This document shows positions 41,510 to 50,474 of a stretch of 64,000 bases of DNA, piece after piece. The stretch's first letter is position 1. The number at the start of each line of letters is the position of its first letter. The notes under the pieces were generated by a model. That model did not search any database and was not told the DNA's origin. It saw only the letters and a list, made by a program, of their open reading frames with translations. The position numbers were made by a program, and so were the translations under genes. This DNA is from Streptomyces tibetensis (GTDB lineage Bacteria > Actinomycetota > Actinomycetes > Streptomycetales > Streptomycetaceae), in contig NZ_SZVW01000009.1 in the NCBI RefSeq assembly GCF_007655005.1, positions 274,923 through 338,922 of the forward strand, written 5' to 3'.

Positions 41510-44257
41510 TTATGCGTCGCCGCCCGCGGCCCCCGGGTCGGCGGCCGACACGTCGAGCAGCTGGTACCGGTCGATGGCCTGCTTGAGCACGGAGCGGTCG
41601 ACCTTGCCCTCACGCGCCAGCTCGGTCAGCACGCCCACCACGATCGACTGTGCGTCGATGTGGAAGAACCGCCGGGCGGCGCCACGCGTGTCGGCGAAGC
41701 CGAAGCCGTCCGCGCCGAGCGACTGGTACGTCTGCGGCACCCAGCGCGCGATCTGGTCCGGAACCGCCCGCATCCAGTCGGACACGGCCACGACCGGCCC
41801 CTGCGCGTTTGCGAGCTTGCGCGTCACGTACGGCACCCGCTGCTCCTCCTCGGGGTGCAGCAGGTTGTGCTCCTCGCAGGCCACGGCCTCGCGCCGCAGC
41901 TCGTTCCAGGAGGTCGCCGACCAGACGTCCGCCTTGACGTTCCAGTCCTCGGCCAGGATCTGCTGCGCCTCGATGGCCCAGGGGAGCGCGACACCGGACG
42001 CGAGGACCTGCGCGGGGATCGAGCCCGCCGTGCCCTCACTGAAGCGGTAGAGGCCCTTGAGGATGCCGTCGACGTCGACGTTCTCGGGCTCGGCCGGGTG
42101 CTGGATCGGCTCGTTGTAGACGGTCAGGTAGTAGAAGACGTCCTCGCCGTGCGGGTGCTCCTCGGTGCTGCCGTACATCCGGCGCAGGCCGTCCTTGACG
42201 ATGTGGGCGATCTCGAAGCCGAACGCCGGGTCGTACGCCACGCAGCCCGGGTTCGTGGACGCCAGCAGCTGGGAGTGGCCGTCCGCGTGCTGGAGGCCCT
42301 CACCGGTCAGGGTCGTACGGCCGGCGGTCGCGCCCAGGACGAAACCGCGCGCAAGCTGGTCGGACATCTGCCAGAACTGGTCGCCGGTGCGCTGGAAACC
42401 GAACATCGAGTAGAAGACGTAGACCGGGATGAGCGGCTCGCCGTGCGTCGCGTAGGCCGAACCGGCGGCGATCAGCGACGCCGTGCAGCCGGCCTCCGAG
42501 ATGCCGTCGTGCAGCATCTGGCCGTTCGGCGACTCCTTGTAGGCGAGCAGCAGGTCGCGGTCGACCGACTCGTACTGCTGGCCGAGCGGGTTGTAGATCT
42601 TCGCACTCGGGAAGAACGAGTCCATGCCGAACGTGCGGTACTCGTCCGGCGCGATCAGCACGAACCGCTTGCCGATCTCCTTGTCCCGCATGAGGTCCTT
42701 GAGGAGCCGGACGAAGGCCATGGTCGTCGCGATGGACTGCTGGCCCGACCCCTTCTTCACGGTCGCGTAGGTCTTGTCCTCGGGCAGCGCCAGCGGCTTG
42801 GAGCGGACCACGCGCGTGGGGACGTAACCGCCGAGCCCCTTGCGGCGGTCGTGCATGTACTGGATCTCCTCCGAGTCCCGGCCCGGGTGGTAGTACGGCG
42901 GCACGCCGGACTCCAGCTCCTTGTCCGGGATCGGCAGGTGCAGACGGTCGCGGAAGCGCTTGAGGTCGTCGACCGTCAGCTTCTTCATCTGGTGCGTGGC
43001 GTTGCGGCCCTCGAAGTTCGGGCCCAGGGTCCAGCCCTTGATCGTCTTGGCGAGGATCACCGTCGGCTGGCCCTTGTGCTCCACGGCCGCCTTGTACGCC
43101 GCGAAGATCTTCTTGTGGTCGTGGCCGCCGCGCCCCAGGTGCAGGATCTGGTCGTCGGTCATGCCCTCGACCATCGCCCGCAGCCGGTGGTCGTCACCGA
43201 AGAAGTGGTCGCGGATGTACGCGCCGGTCTCCGTGGCGTACGTCTGGAACTGCCCGTCGGGCGTGGTGTTCATCCGGTTGACCAGCACGCCGTCGCGGTC
43301 CTGGGCGAGCAGCGGGTCCCAGCTGCGGTCCCAGACCAGCTTGATCACGTTCCAGCCGGCACCGCGGAAGATCGACTCCAGCTCCTGGATGATCTTGCCG
43401 TTGCCGCGCACCGGGCCGTCGAGGCGCTGGAGGTTGCAGTTGACGACGAAGGTGAGGTTGTCCAGGCCCTCGCGGGCGGCGATGGACAGCTGGCCCAGCG
43501 ACTCCGGCTCGTCCATCTCGCCGTCGCCGAGGAACGCCCAGACCTGCGACTTGGAGGTGTCGGCGATCCCGCGCGCCTCCATGTAGCGGTTCATGCGCGC
43601 CTGGTAGATCGCGCCGATCGGACCGAGGCCCATCGAGACCGTCGGGAACTCCCAGAAGTCCGGCATGGACCGCGGGTGCGGGTACGACGACAGCGCGTGG
43701 GGCGCCTTGGACTTCTCCTGGCGGAAGCCGTCCAGGTGCTGCTCGCTGAGCCGGTCCAGCAGGAAGGCGCGGGCGTAGATGCCCGGCGAGGCGTGTCCCT
43801 GGAAGAAGACCTGGTCGCCGCCGAGGCCGTCGTCCTTGCCGCGGAAGAAGTGGTTGAAGCCGACGTCGTAGAGGGACGCGGAGGACGCGAACGTGGCGAT
43901 GTGGCCGCCGACGCCGATGCCCGGGCGCTGGGCCCGGGAGACCATCACGGCGGCGTTCCAGCGGGTGGCGTTGAGGACCTTGCGCTCGATGTCCTCGTTG
44001 CCCGGGAAGAACGGCTCGCTCTTGGTGGGGATGGTGTTCACGTAGTCCGTGCTGCGCATCTCGGGCACGGCCACGCGCTTCTCGCGTGCCCGCTCGATCA
44101 GCCGCAGCATCAGGTAGCGGGCCCGCTCCCGGCCGCGTTCGTCGACGGCGGCGTCGAGGGAGTCGAGCCATTCCTGAGTCTCTTCGGGATCGAAGTCAGG
44201 AACCTGACTCGGAAGGCCGCCAATGATGATCGGGTTGCGATCGGATGCGGAAGCCAC
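41510..44257 (-). CDS. aceE: Pyruvate dehydrogenase E1 component, homodimeric type
   Basis: A 915-aa thiamine-diphosphate enzyme that decarboxylates pyruvate for acetyl-CoA synthesis. ThDP-binding GDGEMDEPESLG...NCNLQRLDG is clear; active-site histidines fit GGHIATFASSASLYDVGFNH and QGHASPGIYARAF; the C-terminal region ends with DVSAADPGAAGGDA. Length fits E. coli AceE with a small C-terminal extension. The GTG at 44257 has AAGGAA upstream. No E2/E3 gene is next to it; in streptomycetes these lie elsewhere. Divergent from the DUF3052 gene over a 418-bp region. Confidence 0.97.
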   Translation of the reverse strand: MASASDRNPIIIGGLPSQVPDFDPEETQEWLDSLDAAVDERGRERARYLMLRLIERAREKRVAVPEMRSTDYVNTIPTKSEPFFPGNEDIERKVLNATRWNAAVMVSRAQRPGIGVGGHIATFASSASLYDVGFNHFFRGKDDGLGGDQVFFQGHASPGIYARAFLLDRLSEQHLDGFRQEKSKAPHALSSYPHPRSMPDFWEFPTVSMGLGPIGAIYQARMNRYMEARGIADTSKSQVWAFLGDGEMDEPESLGQLSIAAREGLDNLTFVVNCNLQRLDGPVRGNGKIIQELESIFRGAGWNVIKLVWDRSWDPLLAQDRDGVLVNRMNTTPDGQFQTYATETGAYIRDHFFGDDHRLRAMVEGMTDDQILHLGRGGHDHKKIFAAYKAAVEHKGQPTVILAKTIKGWTLGPNFEGRNATHQMKKLTVDDLKRFRDRLHLPIPDKELESGVPPYYHPGRDSEEIQYMHDRRKGLGGYVPTRVVRSKPLALPEDKTYATVKKGSGQQSIATTMAFVRLLKDLMRDKEIGKRFVLIAPDEYRTFGMDSFFPSAKIYNPLGQQYESVDRDLLLAYKESPNGQMLHDGISEAGCTASLIAAGSAYATHGEPLIPVYVFYSMFGFQRTGDQFWQMSDQLARGFVLGATAGRTTLTGEGLQHADGHSQLLASTNPGCVAYDPAFGFEIAHIVKDGLRRMYGSTEEHPHGEDVFYYLTVYNEPIQHPAEPENVDVDGILKGLYRFSEGTAGSIPAQVLASGVALPWAIEAQQILAEDWNVKADVWSATSWNELRREAVACEEHNLLHPEEEQRVPYVTRKLANAQGPVVAVSDWMRAVPDQIARWVPQTYQSLGADGFGFADTRGAARRFFHIDAQSIVVGVLTELAREGKVDRSVLKQAIDRYQLLDVSAADPGAAGGDA

Positions 44258-44675
44258 GCTGTTCCTTACCTGTCAGAGGGCCTGCGAGGGCCGCTGTTTC
44301 GCTGTCGTCGCCGGGGCGTCGTCGCTGGGGGGCGCGCCGCTGTCCATGGTCCACCTCAGGGCCGGGAAACGTCATCTCTACCGAGCGGTAACCCAGACGT
44401 GAGATCGACTCCGTGACGTATGGGGCGAATACCTTCGAGTCTCGTACCCACAGACGATTCCCAAACGCCCAAACAGGGCAGAAAGGTGTGGTGTGTGTCA
44501 CCTCGGACCATGATGGTGTGCCTGAAGTTGCGGTGACACCGCCAGGATCGTCACCGTTTCGGCGGTCTGAACGGCCGGGTACTTGCGCGATCGGTCCCGC
44601 CCGTGTGGACTACGGCCAATGCTTCGCGCACGCGCGTGGCTGAGTTATTCCCAAAACATGATCAGGAGGCAACCC
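44258..44675. promoter_or_regulatory. 418-bp divergent intergenic region between aceE and the DUF3052 gene
   Basis: No gene is supported here. It must contain the aceE promoter (left) and the DUF3052 promoter (right). A relatively AT-rich stretch ATTCCCAAAACATGATCAGG lies just upstream of the DUF3052 ribosome site. I see no strong inverted repeat or riboswitch-like structure. Confidence 0.5.
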
Positions 44676-45113
44676 GTGAGCGCGACCGCGGACCACGCGG
44701 AGGAGCGGACGAACCCTGCCGCCAGGCTGGGGTTCCAGCCCGGGCAGGTGGTCCAGGAGATCGGCTACGACGACGACGTGGACCAGGAGCTCCGCAAGGC
44801 CATCGAGGGCATCATCGAGGCCGACCTGGTGGACGAGGACTATGACGACGTGGCCGATGCCGTTGTGCTGTGGTTCCGTGACGACGACGGCGACCTGACG
44901 GACTCGCTGGTCGATGCCACCACGTACATCGAAGAGGGCGGCGCGATCCTGCTCCTCACGCCGAAGACCGGCCGTTCGGGGTATGTGGAGCCGAGCGACA
45001 TCTCGGAAGCCGCCACCACGGCGGGTCTGACGGCGTCCAAGAGCGTCAGCGTCGGCAAGGACTGGAGCGGCAGCCGGCTGGCGACGCCCAAGGCCGCCAA
45101 GTCCAAGCGTTAG
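44676..45113 (+). CDS. DUF3052 family protein
   Basis: A 145-aa cytosolic acidic protein from a GTG at 44676 with AGGAGG seven bases upstream. LGFQPGQVVQEIGYDDDVD and ILLLTPKTGRSGYVEPSDI are typical of actinobacterial DUF3052. The family is conserved next to aceE and its role is unknown to me. It ends in a Lys-rich tail. A perfect hairpin follows at 45123-45152. Confidence 0.85.
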   Translation: MSATADHAEERTNPAARLGFQPGQVVQEIGYDDDVDQELRKAIEGIIEADLVDEDYDDVADAVVLWFRDDDGDLTDSLVDATTYIEEGGAILLLTPKTGRSGYVEPSDISEAATTAGLTASKSVSVGKDWSGSRLATPKAAKSKR

Positions 45114-45122
45114 CCGTACGGC

Positions 45123-45152
45123 TGGGCGGGCCGGCGTCTGTCGGCCCGCCCA
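45123..45152 (+). terminator. 11-bp terminator after the DUF3052 gene
   Basis: TGGGCGGGCCG (45123-45133) pairs perfectly with 45142-45152 over an 8-nt loop, ten bases after the stop codon. Confidence 0.85.
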
Positions 45153-45220
45153 TCGGCCTGCGCCGGTGTCTGCGTAGGGTGGTCTCACCCGAAAAGCCCC
45201 ACGAAGGGACACCCACAGCG

Positions 45221-45679
45221 ATGGCGATCCAGGTCGGCGAGAAGGCCCCCGACTTCGAGCTCAAGGACAACCACGGCCGGGCCGTGCGGCTGTCCGACTT
45301 CCGGGGCCGCAAGAACGTGGTGCTGCTCTTCTACCCCTTCGCCTTCACCGGCGTGTGCACCGGCGAGCTGTGCGAGCTGCGCGACAACCTGCCGCAGTTC
45401 TCCGATCGCGACACCGAGCTGCTCGCCGTCTCCAACGACTCCATCCACACCCTGCGCGTCTTCGCCGAGCAGGAGAACCTGGAGTACCCGCTGCTGTCGG
45501 ACTTCTGGCCGCACGGCAACGTCTCGCGCGCCTACGGCGTCTTCGACGAGGACAAGGGCTGCGCGGTGCGCGGCACCTTCGTCATCGACAAGGAGGGCGT
45601 CGTGCGGTGGACCGTCGTCAACGGCCTGCCGGACGCGCGCGACCTGAACGCGTACGTGAAGGCGCTCGACTCCCTGTGA
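45221..45679 (+). CDS. Peroxiredoxin (AhpE/Bcp type)
   Basis: A 152-aa thiol peroxidase. The peroxidatic cysteine is in FAFTGVCTGELCEL, with a second Cys four residues on and another in DEDKGCAVRGTF. The thioredoxin fold begins APDFELKDNHGRAVRLSDF. It reduces peroxides in the cytosol. ATG at 45221; the nearest AAGGG is 10-13 bases upstream, longer than usual. It precedes the Ter island by 147 bp and may belong to the same stress theme. Confidence 0.9.
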   Translation: MAIQVGEKAPDFELKDNHGRAVRLSDFRGRKNVVLLFYPFAFTGVCTGELCELRDNLPQFSDRDTELLAVSNDSIHTLRVFAEQENLEYPLLSDFWPHGNVSRAYGVFDEDKGCAVRGTFVIDKEGVVRWTVVNGLPDARDLNAYVKALDSL

Positions 45680-45826
45680 CGCCGGTCGGGCGGCACACGG
45701 CCGACACCCGCTGATTTCTCGGCTTCAGGGCCTGCGAGCGGCGGGAACCCGTCACTAGGATCGACTCGTTGATCCGACATCCGAGCACAACGGGGCATCC
45801 CGCCCCTGGACACCAATGGAGGACTC

Positions 45827-46402
45827 GTGGGAGTCAGCCTCAGCAAGGGCGGCAACGTATCGCTGAGCAAGGAGGCGCCGGGCCTGACCGCGGTCATCAT
45901 CGGTCTGGGGTGGGACGTCCGCACCACGACCGGCACGGACTTCGACCTGGACGCCAGCGCGCTGCTGCTGAACAACTCCGGCAAGGTCGGCAACGACCAG
46001 CACTTCATCTTCTTCAACAACCTCAAGAGCCCCGACGGCTCCGTCGAGCACACCGGTGACAACATCACCGGTGAGGGCGAGGGCGACGACGAGCAGATCA
46101 AGGTCAATCTCGCCGCCGTCCCGGCCGAGGTCGAGAAGATCGTCTTCCCGGTCTCGATCTACGACGCCGAGACCCGCCAGCAGTCCTTCGGCCAGGTGCG
46201 CAACGCCTTCATCCGCGTCGTGAACCAGGCCGGCGAGGCGGAGATCGCCCGCTACGACCTGAGCGAGGACGCCTCCACCGAGACCGCCATGGTCTTCGGC
46301 GAGCTCTACCGGCACGGCGCGGAGTGGAAGTTCCGCGCCATCGGTCAGGGCTACGCCTCTGGCCTGCGCGGCATCGCGCAGGACTTCGGTGTGAACGTCT
46401 GA
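45827..46402 (+). CDS. terD: TerD-family tellurium-resistance/stress protein 1
   Basis: A 191-aa protein of the TerD fold. DLDASALLLNN, SPDGSVEHTGDN and GEGDDEQIKV carry the acidic residues that bind calcium in known members, and ARYDLSEDASTETAMVFGEL and KFRAIGQGYASGLRG are family blocks. It works in the cytosol beside membrane Ter proteins. GTG at 45827 has GGAGG upstream. First gene of the Ter island, followed by a strong terminator and a close paralogue. Confidence 0.94.
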   Translation: MGVSLSKGGNVSLSKEAPGLTAVIIGLGWDVRTTTGTDFDLDASALLLNNSGKVGNDQHFIFFNNLKSPDGSVEHTGDNITGEGEGDDEQIKVNLAAVPAEVEKIVFPVSIYDAETRQQSFGQVRNAFIRVVNQAGEAEIARYDLSEDASTETAMVFGELYRHGAEWKFRAIGQGYASGLRGIAQDFGVNV

Positions 46403-46447
46403 ACCGACCACCTGAAGGGCCCTGACGCCGGGGCCCGCAGGTCCTCT

Positions 46448-46484
46448 CGTCCGGCGCCGCACGGTTTACGTGCGGCGCCGGACG
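46448..46484. terminator. Perfect 16-bp hairpin between the two terD genes
   Basis: CGTCCGGCGCCGCACG (46448-46463) pairs with 46469-46484 over GTTTA. It should stop most transcripts of the first terD gene, so the second is likely to have its own promoter. Confidence 0.9.
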
Positions 46485-46541
46485 CGCAGGACCACCTCAG
46501 TAACACCATCGGGCCGGTGGCCCAAGGGGAGGGACAGCATC

Positions 46542-47117
46542 ATGGGCGTCACGCTCGCCAAAGGGGGCAATGTCTCCCTGTCCAAGGCCGCACCGAACCT
46601 CACCCAGGTGATGGTCGGACTCGGCTGGGACGCGCGCTCCACCACCGGAGCGCCCTTCGACCTCGACGCCAGCGCCCTGATGTGCGGCGGCGGACGCGTG
46701 CTCGGGGACGAGTGGTTCGTCTTCTACAACCAGCTCAAGAGCCCGGACGGCTCGGTCGAGCACACCGGTGACAACCTCACCGGCGAGGGCGACGGCGACG
46801 ACGAGTCGCTCCTGATCGACCTCTCCAAGGTGCCGCCGCAGTGCGACAAGATCGTGTTCCCCGTCTCCATCCACATGGCCGACGAGCGCGGCCAGACCTT
46901 CGGCCAGGTCAGCAACGCCTTCATCCGGGTGGCCAACCAGGCCGACGGTCAGGAACTCGCCCGCTACGACCTGAGCGAGGACGCCTCCACGGAGACGGCG
47001 ATGATCTTCGGGGAGCTCTATCGCTATCAGGGCGAGTGGAAGTTCAGGGCCGTCGGGCAGGGGTACGCGTCGGGCCTGCGCGGCATCGCGCTGGACTTCG
47101 GGGTCAACGTCTCATAA
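46542..47117 (+). CDS. terD: TerD-family tellurium-resistance/stress protein 2
   Basis: A 191-aa paralogue of the first TerD, sharing GVTLAKGGNVSLSK, DLDASALM, KSPDGSVEHTGDNLTGEGDG and the C-terminal ASGLRGIALDFGVNV. Calcium-binding acidic motifs are kept. ATG at 46542 with GGGAGG upstream. It is separated from TerC-like DUF475 by 125 bp that begin with an 18-bp palindrome. The two TerD copies differ mainly in the NNSGKVGND / GGGRVLGDE loop, which may alter partner binding. Confidence 0.94.
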   Translation: MGVTLAKGGNVSLSKAAPNLTQVMVGLGWDARSTTGAPFDLDASALMCGGGRVLGDEWFVFYNQLKSPDGSVEHTGDNLTGEGDGDDESLLIDLSKVPPQCDKIVFPVSIHMADERGQTFGQVSNAFIRVANQADGQELARYDLSEDASTETAMIFGELYRYQGEWKFRAVGQGYASGLRGIALDFGVNVS

Positions 47118-47128
47118 CGCGTTATGAG
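47111..47128. promoter_or_regulatory. Perfect 18-bp palindrome CTCATAACGCGTTATGAG at the end of terD2
   Basis: The palindrome has no loop and includes the TAA stop of terD2 (47115-47117). Lack of a loop and the AT-rich arms favour a protein-binding operator for the DUF475 gene downstream over a terminator, but this is not established. Confidence 0.5.
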
Positions 47129-47242
47129 CAAAATCCGGGCCCCATAGGGGTGCGGAGGGGGTCCGACTAGACTTCGGCTTCAAAAGTTCGTAAAGCCGGG
47201 TACGGCGCGGGGGAGCCCCGTACACACACGATTGGGTAGCCA

Positions 47243-48388
47243 GTGGTTCTGAAAACCTTCGGGTGGTCGTTCGCGGTCACCGCGCTCGGCCTGGTCGCGG
47301 CGGTCCTGTTCGGCGGATGGACCGCGCTCGGCATCGTCGCGATCCTCTCCGTCCTCGAGATCTCGCTGTCCTTCGACAACGCGGTGGTCAACGCCGGGAT
47401 CCTGAAGAAGATGAATGCCTTCTGGCAGAAGATCTTCCTCACCGTCGGCATCCTGATCGCCGTCTTCGGCATGCGACTGGTCTTCCCCGTCGTGATCGTC
47501 GCGATCAGCGCCCAGCTGGGCCCGATCAAGGCTGTCGAACTCGCCCTGAACGACAAGGACCGCTACCAGCAGCTGGTGACCGACGCCCACCCGTCGATCG
47601 CCGCCTTCGGTGGCATGTTCCTGCTGATGATCTTCCTGGACTTCATCTTCGAGGACCGGGACATCAAGTGGCTCGGCTGGCTGGAGCGCCCGCTGGCCAA
47701 GCTCGGCAAGGTCGACATGCTGTCGGTCTGCATTGCCCTGATCGTCCTGCTGATCTCGGCGATGACCGTCGCCACCCATGCCCACCAGCACGGCGGCACC
47801 CACGTCGACAAGGCCGAGACGGTCCTGCTCGCCGGCATCGCCGGCTTGATCACCTACATGATCGTCGGCGGGCTCTCCGGCTACTTCGAGGACAAGCTCG
47901 AAGAGGAGGAGGAGCGCGAGCACGAGGCCGAGGAAGAGGCCGAGCGCACCGGCAAGCCCCGCTCCGCCGTCGCCCTGGCCGGCAAGGCCGCGTTCTTCAT
48001 GTTCCTCTACCTCGAGGTCCTGGACGCGTCCTTCTCCTTCGACGGCGTGATCGGCGCCTTCGCCATCACCAACGACATCGTGCTGATGGCCCTCGGCCTC
48101 GGCATCGGCGCCATGTACGTCCGGTCGCTGACGGTCTACCTGGTCCGCCAGGGCACCCTCGACGACTACGTCTACCTGGAGCACGGCGCGCACTACGCCA
48201 TCGGCGCCCTCGCCGCGCTCCTGCTCATCACCATCCAGTACCAGATCAACGAGATCATCACCGGCCTCATCGGCGTGGTCCTGATCGCCGCCTCCTTCTG
48301 GTCCTCCGTCCGCCGCAACAAGGCGCTCGCGGCCGCCGAGGGAGAAGCCGGCTCGGACGAGAAGACTGAGGTCCCGTCCGGGGTGTGA
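47243..48388 (+). CDS. DUF475 integral membrane protein (TerC-like)
   Basis: A 381-aa protein with about eight membrane spans. The TerC-like acidic motif pairs are LSFDNAVVNAG and FSFDGVIGAFAITND, the latter symmetrical to the former, and probably bind metal. A charged EEEEEREHEAEEEAERTG loop lies mid-protein in the cytosol. TerC-type proteins are the membrane anchors of Ter complexes and may export metals. GTG at 47243. Its place between TerD and TerA-like genes supports a joint complex. Confidence 0.9.
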   Translation: MVLKTFGWSFAVTALGLVAAVLFGGWTALGIVAILSVLEISLSFDNAVVNAGILKKMNAFWQKIFLTVGILIAVFGMRLVFPVVIVAISAQLGPIKAVELALNDKDRYQQLVTDAHPSIAAFGGMFLLMIFLDFIFEDRDIKWLGWLERPLAKLGKVDMLSVCIALIVLLISAMTVATHAHQHGGTHVDKAETVLLAGIAGLITYMIVGGLSGYFEDKLEEEEEREHEAEEEAERTGKPRSAVALAGKAAFFMFLYLEVLDASFSFDGVIGAFAITNDIVLMALGLGIGAMYVRSLTVYLVRQGTLDDYVYLEHGAHYAIGALAALLLITIQYQINEIITGLIGVVLIAASFWSSVRRNKALAAAEGEAGSDEKTEVPSGV

Positions 48389-48417
48389 CACCCCTTTGAG
48401 CGAGGAACGCTCTGTGC

Positions 48418-48452
48418 GGGGCGGCCACCGAGGACTCCTCGGCGGCCGCCCC
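48418..48452 (+). terminator. Hairpin after the DUF475 gene
   Basis: GGGGCGGCC (48418-48426) pairs with GGCCGCCCC (48444-48452), with a further inner stem CCGAGG/CCTCGG around ACT. One mismatched pair separates the two stems. Confidence 0.8.
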
Positions 48453-48518
48453 GTCGGTCTTCATGGGCCGCGGGTACAGCGGTGACCTGCGGTCTCCAAG
48501 TGAACGTGGGGGGCGGAA

Positions 48519-49253
48519 ATGGGCCTGTTCGACGGACTCCGGCGTGGCGATGTGCAGTTCGACTCGGGCCACGCGGCGACGAACGCGATCGAGCTGACCA
48601 AGCGGCGCGCGCAGATATCACTCACCAAGCAGGACGCCGCCACCGGCCATCTGCGCGTCAACCTCAGCTGGCGGATGCGCACGTCCGACATCGGCGGAAA
48701 CCAGCGCGAGAGCCTGCTGCGCCATCCCTTCCGGGCCCTCAAGCCCCCCGAGGTCGTCGGCCACAGCCAGAGCATGGTCAACGTCGACCTCGACCTCGGC
48801 TGCCTCTACGAACTCCAGGACGGCAGCAAGGGCGTCGTCCAGCCCCTCGGCGGCTACTACGGCGACGTCAACGCCCCGCCCTACGTCAAGCTCAGCGGCG
48901 ACGACCGGTTCGGCTCCGGGTCCGGCGAGACGATGTACATCAACCTCGACCACCGCGACGACATCAGGCGGCTCCTGGTCTTCGTCTACATCTACGACCA
49001 GACCCCCGCCTTCGACCGCACGCACGCCAGCGTCACGCTCTATCCGAGCAGCGGCCCGCGGATCGAGATCCACCTCGACGAACGCCAGCCGCAGGCCCGC
49101 TCCTGCGCCGTCGTCATGATCGAGAAGGTGAAGGACGAGATCGTGGTCCGCCGCGAGGCGAAGTTCGTCTACGGCTTCCAGGCCGAGCTGGACCGGCTGT
49201 ACGGGTGGGGGTTGCAGTGGGGGCGGGGCTACAAGACGAAGGTCGACCGCTGA
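48519..49253 (+). CDS. TerA-like/TerD-superfamily stress protein
   Basis: A 244-aa protein with the TerD-like beta-sandwich features: NLSWRM, VDLDLGCLYEL, GYYGDVNAPP, MYINLDHRDDIRRLLVFVYI, ARSCAVVMIEKVKDEIVVRR. The length and the DLDLGCLYEL motif fit the TerA branch, which joins TerD-type subunits. No signal peptide. ATG at 48519 with GGGGGGC upstream. Last gene of the rightward TerD-DUF475-TerA run; the next TerD gene points left. Confidence 0.82.
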   Translation: MGLFDGLRRGDVQFDSGHAATNAIELTKRRAQISLTKQDAATGHLRVNLSWRMRTSDIGGNQRESLLRHPFRALKPPEVVGHSQSMVNVDLDLGCLYELQDGSKGVVQPLGGYYGDVNAPPYVKLSGDDRFGSGSGETMYINLDHRDDIRRLLVFVYIYDQTPAFDRTHASVTLYPSSGPRIEIHLDERQPQARSCAVVMIEKVKDEIVVRREAKFVYGFQAELDRLYGWGLQWGRGYKTKVDR

Positions 49254-49340
49254 CCGGGGGAGCCCCGGTGAACGCAGGGGCGGGGTCCGGCCAGGCCTGT
49301 CGTTCGGATCCCGTCTGCGACCTGATCCGGACGACCGGCC

Positions 49341-50246
49341 CTAACGGCCGATGAACTGCGGGCCCTGCGGGGGCAGGCGGAAGTCCGGGTCGGGGGCCGT
49401 GGTGGCCGCCGGCGGGTAGCCGTAGCCGGTCTGTCCCCCCGCTGCGCCCGCCGTGGCCGGTGCCTGGGGGTAGCCGTAGGCGGGACGGCTCGTGGGCTGC
49501 GGGTAGCCGTAGGCCGGCTGCGTGGCCGGCGGCTGCTGCGGATACCCGTAGCCGGGCTGCGTGGGCACCGCGTTCGGCTGCTCCGGGGGCAGCGGCAGGG
49601 AGACATCGGGGGTCTGCTGCGCCGGGCCGCCGGTCGTCGGCTGCGCGGGCGTGTTCGTGGTGGGGGGCGCGGGGACCGTCGTGGTCGGCTCCTCCAGGGC
49701 CTCCGACTCGTCCACCGAGATGCCGAAGTCGGTCGCGAGCCCCTTCAGCCCGTTCGAGTAGCCCTCGCCCAGCGCCCGGAACTTCCAGCCCTCCCCGCGG
49801 CGGTACAGCTCGCCGCAGATCAGCGCGGTCTCCTCGCCCGTCTCCGGCTTGACGTCGAAGTACGCCAGCGCCTCCGCGCCGGTGTCCGCGGCGTCGTACA
49901 GCAGGATGCGCAGGGCCTGTACACGGTCGAACGTCACGCCGTCCGCCGATGCGACCAGCAGAATCCGGCCGACCTCCGACTCGACACCGGTGAGGTCTGT
50001 CTGGATCGTGTCGGTCAGGCCCTCGGCGACCCGCTTCTTGCCGAGCCGCCACACCTTTCCGGCCGGGTGCCGGGGCTGGTTGTAGAAGACGAAGTCCTCG
50101 TCGGAGCGCACACGACCGTCGGGGCCGAGGAGCAGCGCGGAGGCGTCGACGTCCGGAACCCCCTGCCCGGGTGTCCAGCGCAGCACGGCCCGTACCGTGG
50201 TGGCTTCCAGAGGGACGTTCGACCCCTTCAGCATCGCGTGCGTCAT
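49341..50246 (-). CDS. TerD-domain protein with YGYP-rich C-terminal tail
   Basis: A 301-aa protein. The N-terminal about 180 residues are a TerD domain (VRAVLRWTPGQGVPDVDASALLLG, KFRALGEGYSNGLKGLATDFG), with fewer calcium-type acids than the other two. The rest is disordered: Pro/Thr-rich, then five GYGYP or AYGYPQ repeats and a final PPQGPQFIGR. Such tails could form condensates or bind SH3-like or polymer partners. ATG or GTG at 50246. It converges with the TerA-like gene and diverges from the CitE-like gene. Confidence 0.87.
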   Translation of the reverse strand: MTHAMLKGSNVPLEATTVRAVLRWTPGQGVPDVDASALLLGPDGRVRSDEDFVFYNQPRHPAGKVWRLGKKRVAEGLTDTIQTDLTGVESEVGRILLVASADGVTFDRVQALRILLYDAADTGAEALAYFDVKPETGEETALICGELYRRGEGWKFRALGEGYSNGLKGLATDFGISVDESEALEEPTTTVPAPPTTNTPAQPTTGGPAQQTPDVSLPLPPEQPNAVPTQPGYGYPQQPPATQPAYGYPQPTSRPAYGYPQAPATAGAAGGQTGYGYPPAATTAPDPDFRLPPQGPQFIGR

Positions 50247-50474
50247 GCGGTCATCCTGCCTTCTCGGTCCTGCTCACGACAACGCGGGGGGCCGCGCTCA
50301 CGAGCGGCGCCGACGGCCGTGGCGGACTACCGTCGTCATGGCCGGGCCTCGCTGTGCTTGCCCGCGTTACCTGAAATTCATGCCTGACGGGAACCTCTGA
50401 CATGGACTTCTACGTACTATTACCGGCCACCTTTCATCGATTCGCAGGCCGCACAACCACCACGGGGGAGTTTC

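Noticed and set aside
41219..44416. 1065-codon open frame antisense to aceE
   Set aside because: Shadow of the third-position GC bias; aceE covers the region with clear catalytic motifs.
44413..44643. 76-codon open frame in the aceE-DUF3052 gap
   Set aside because: No ribosome site, no recognisable domain and base use not typical of coding in this genome.
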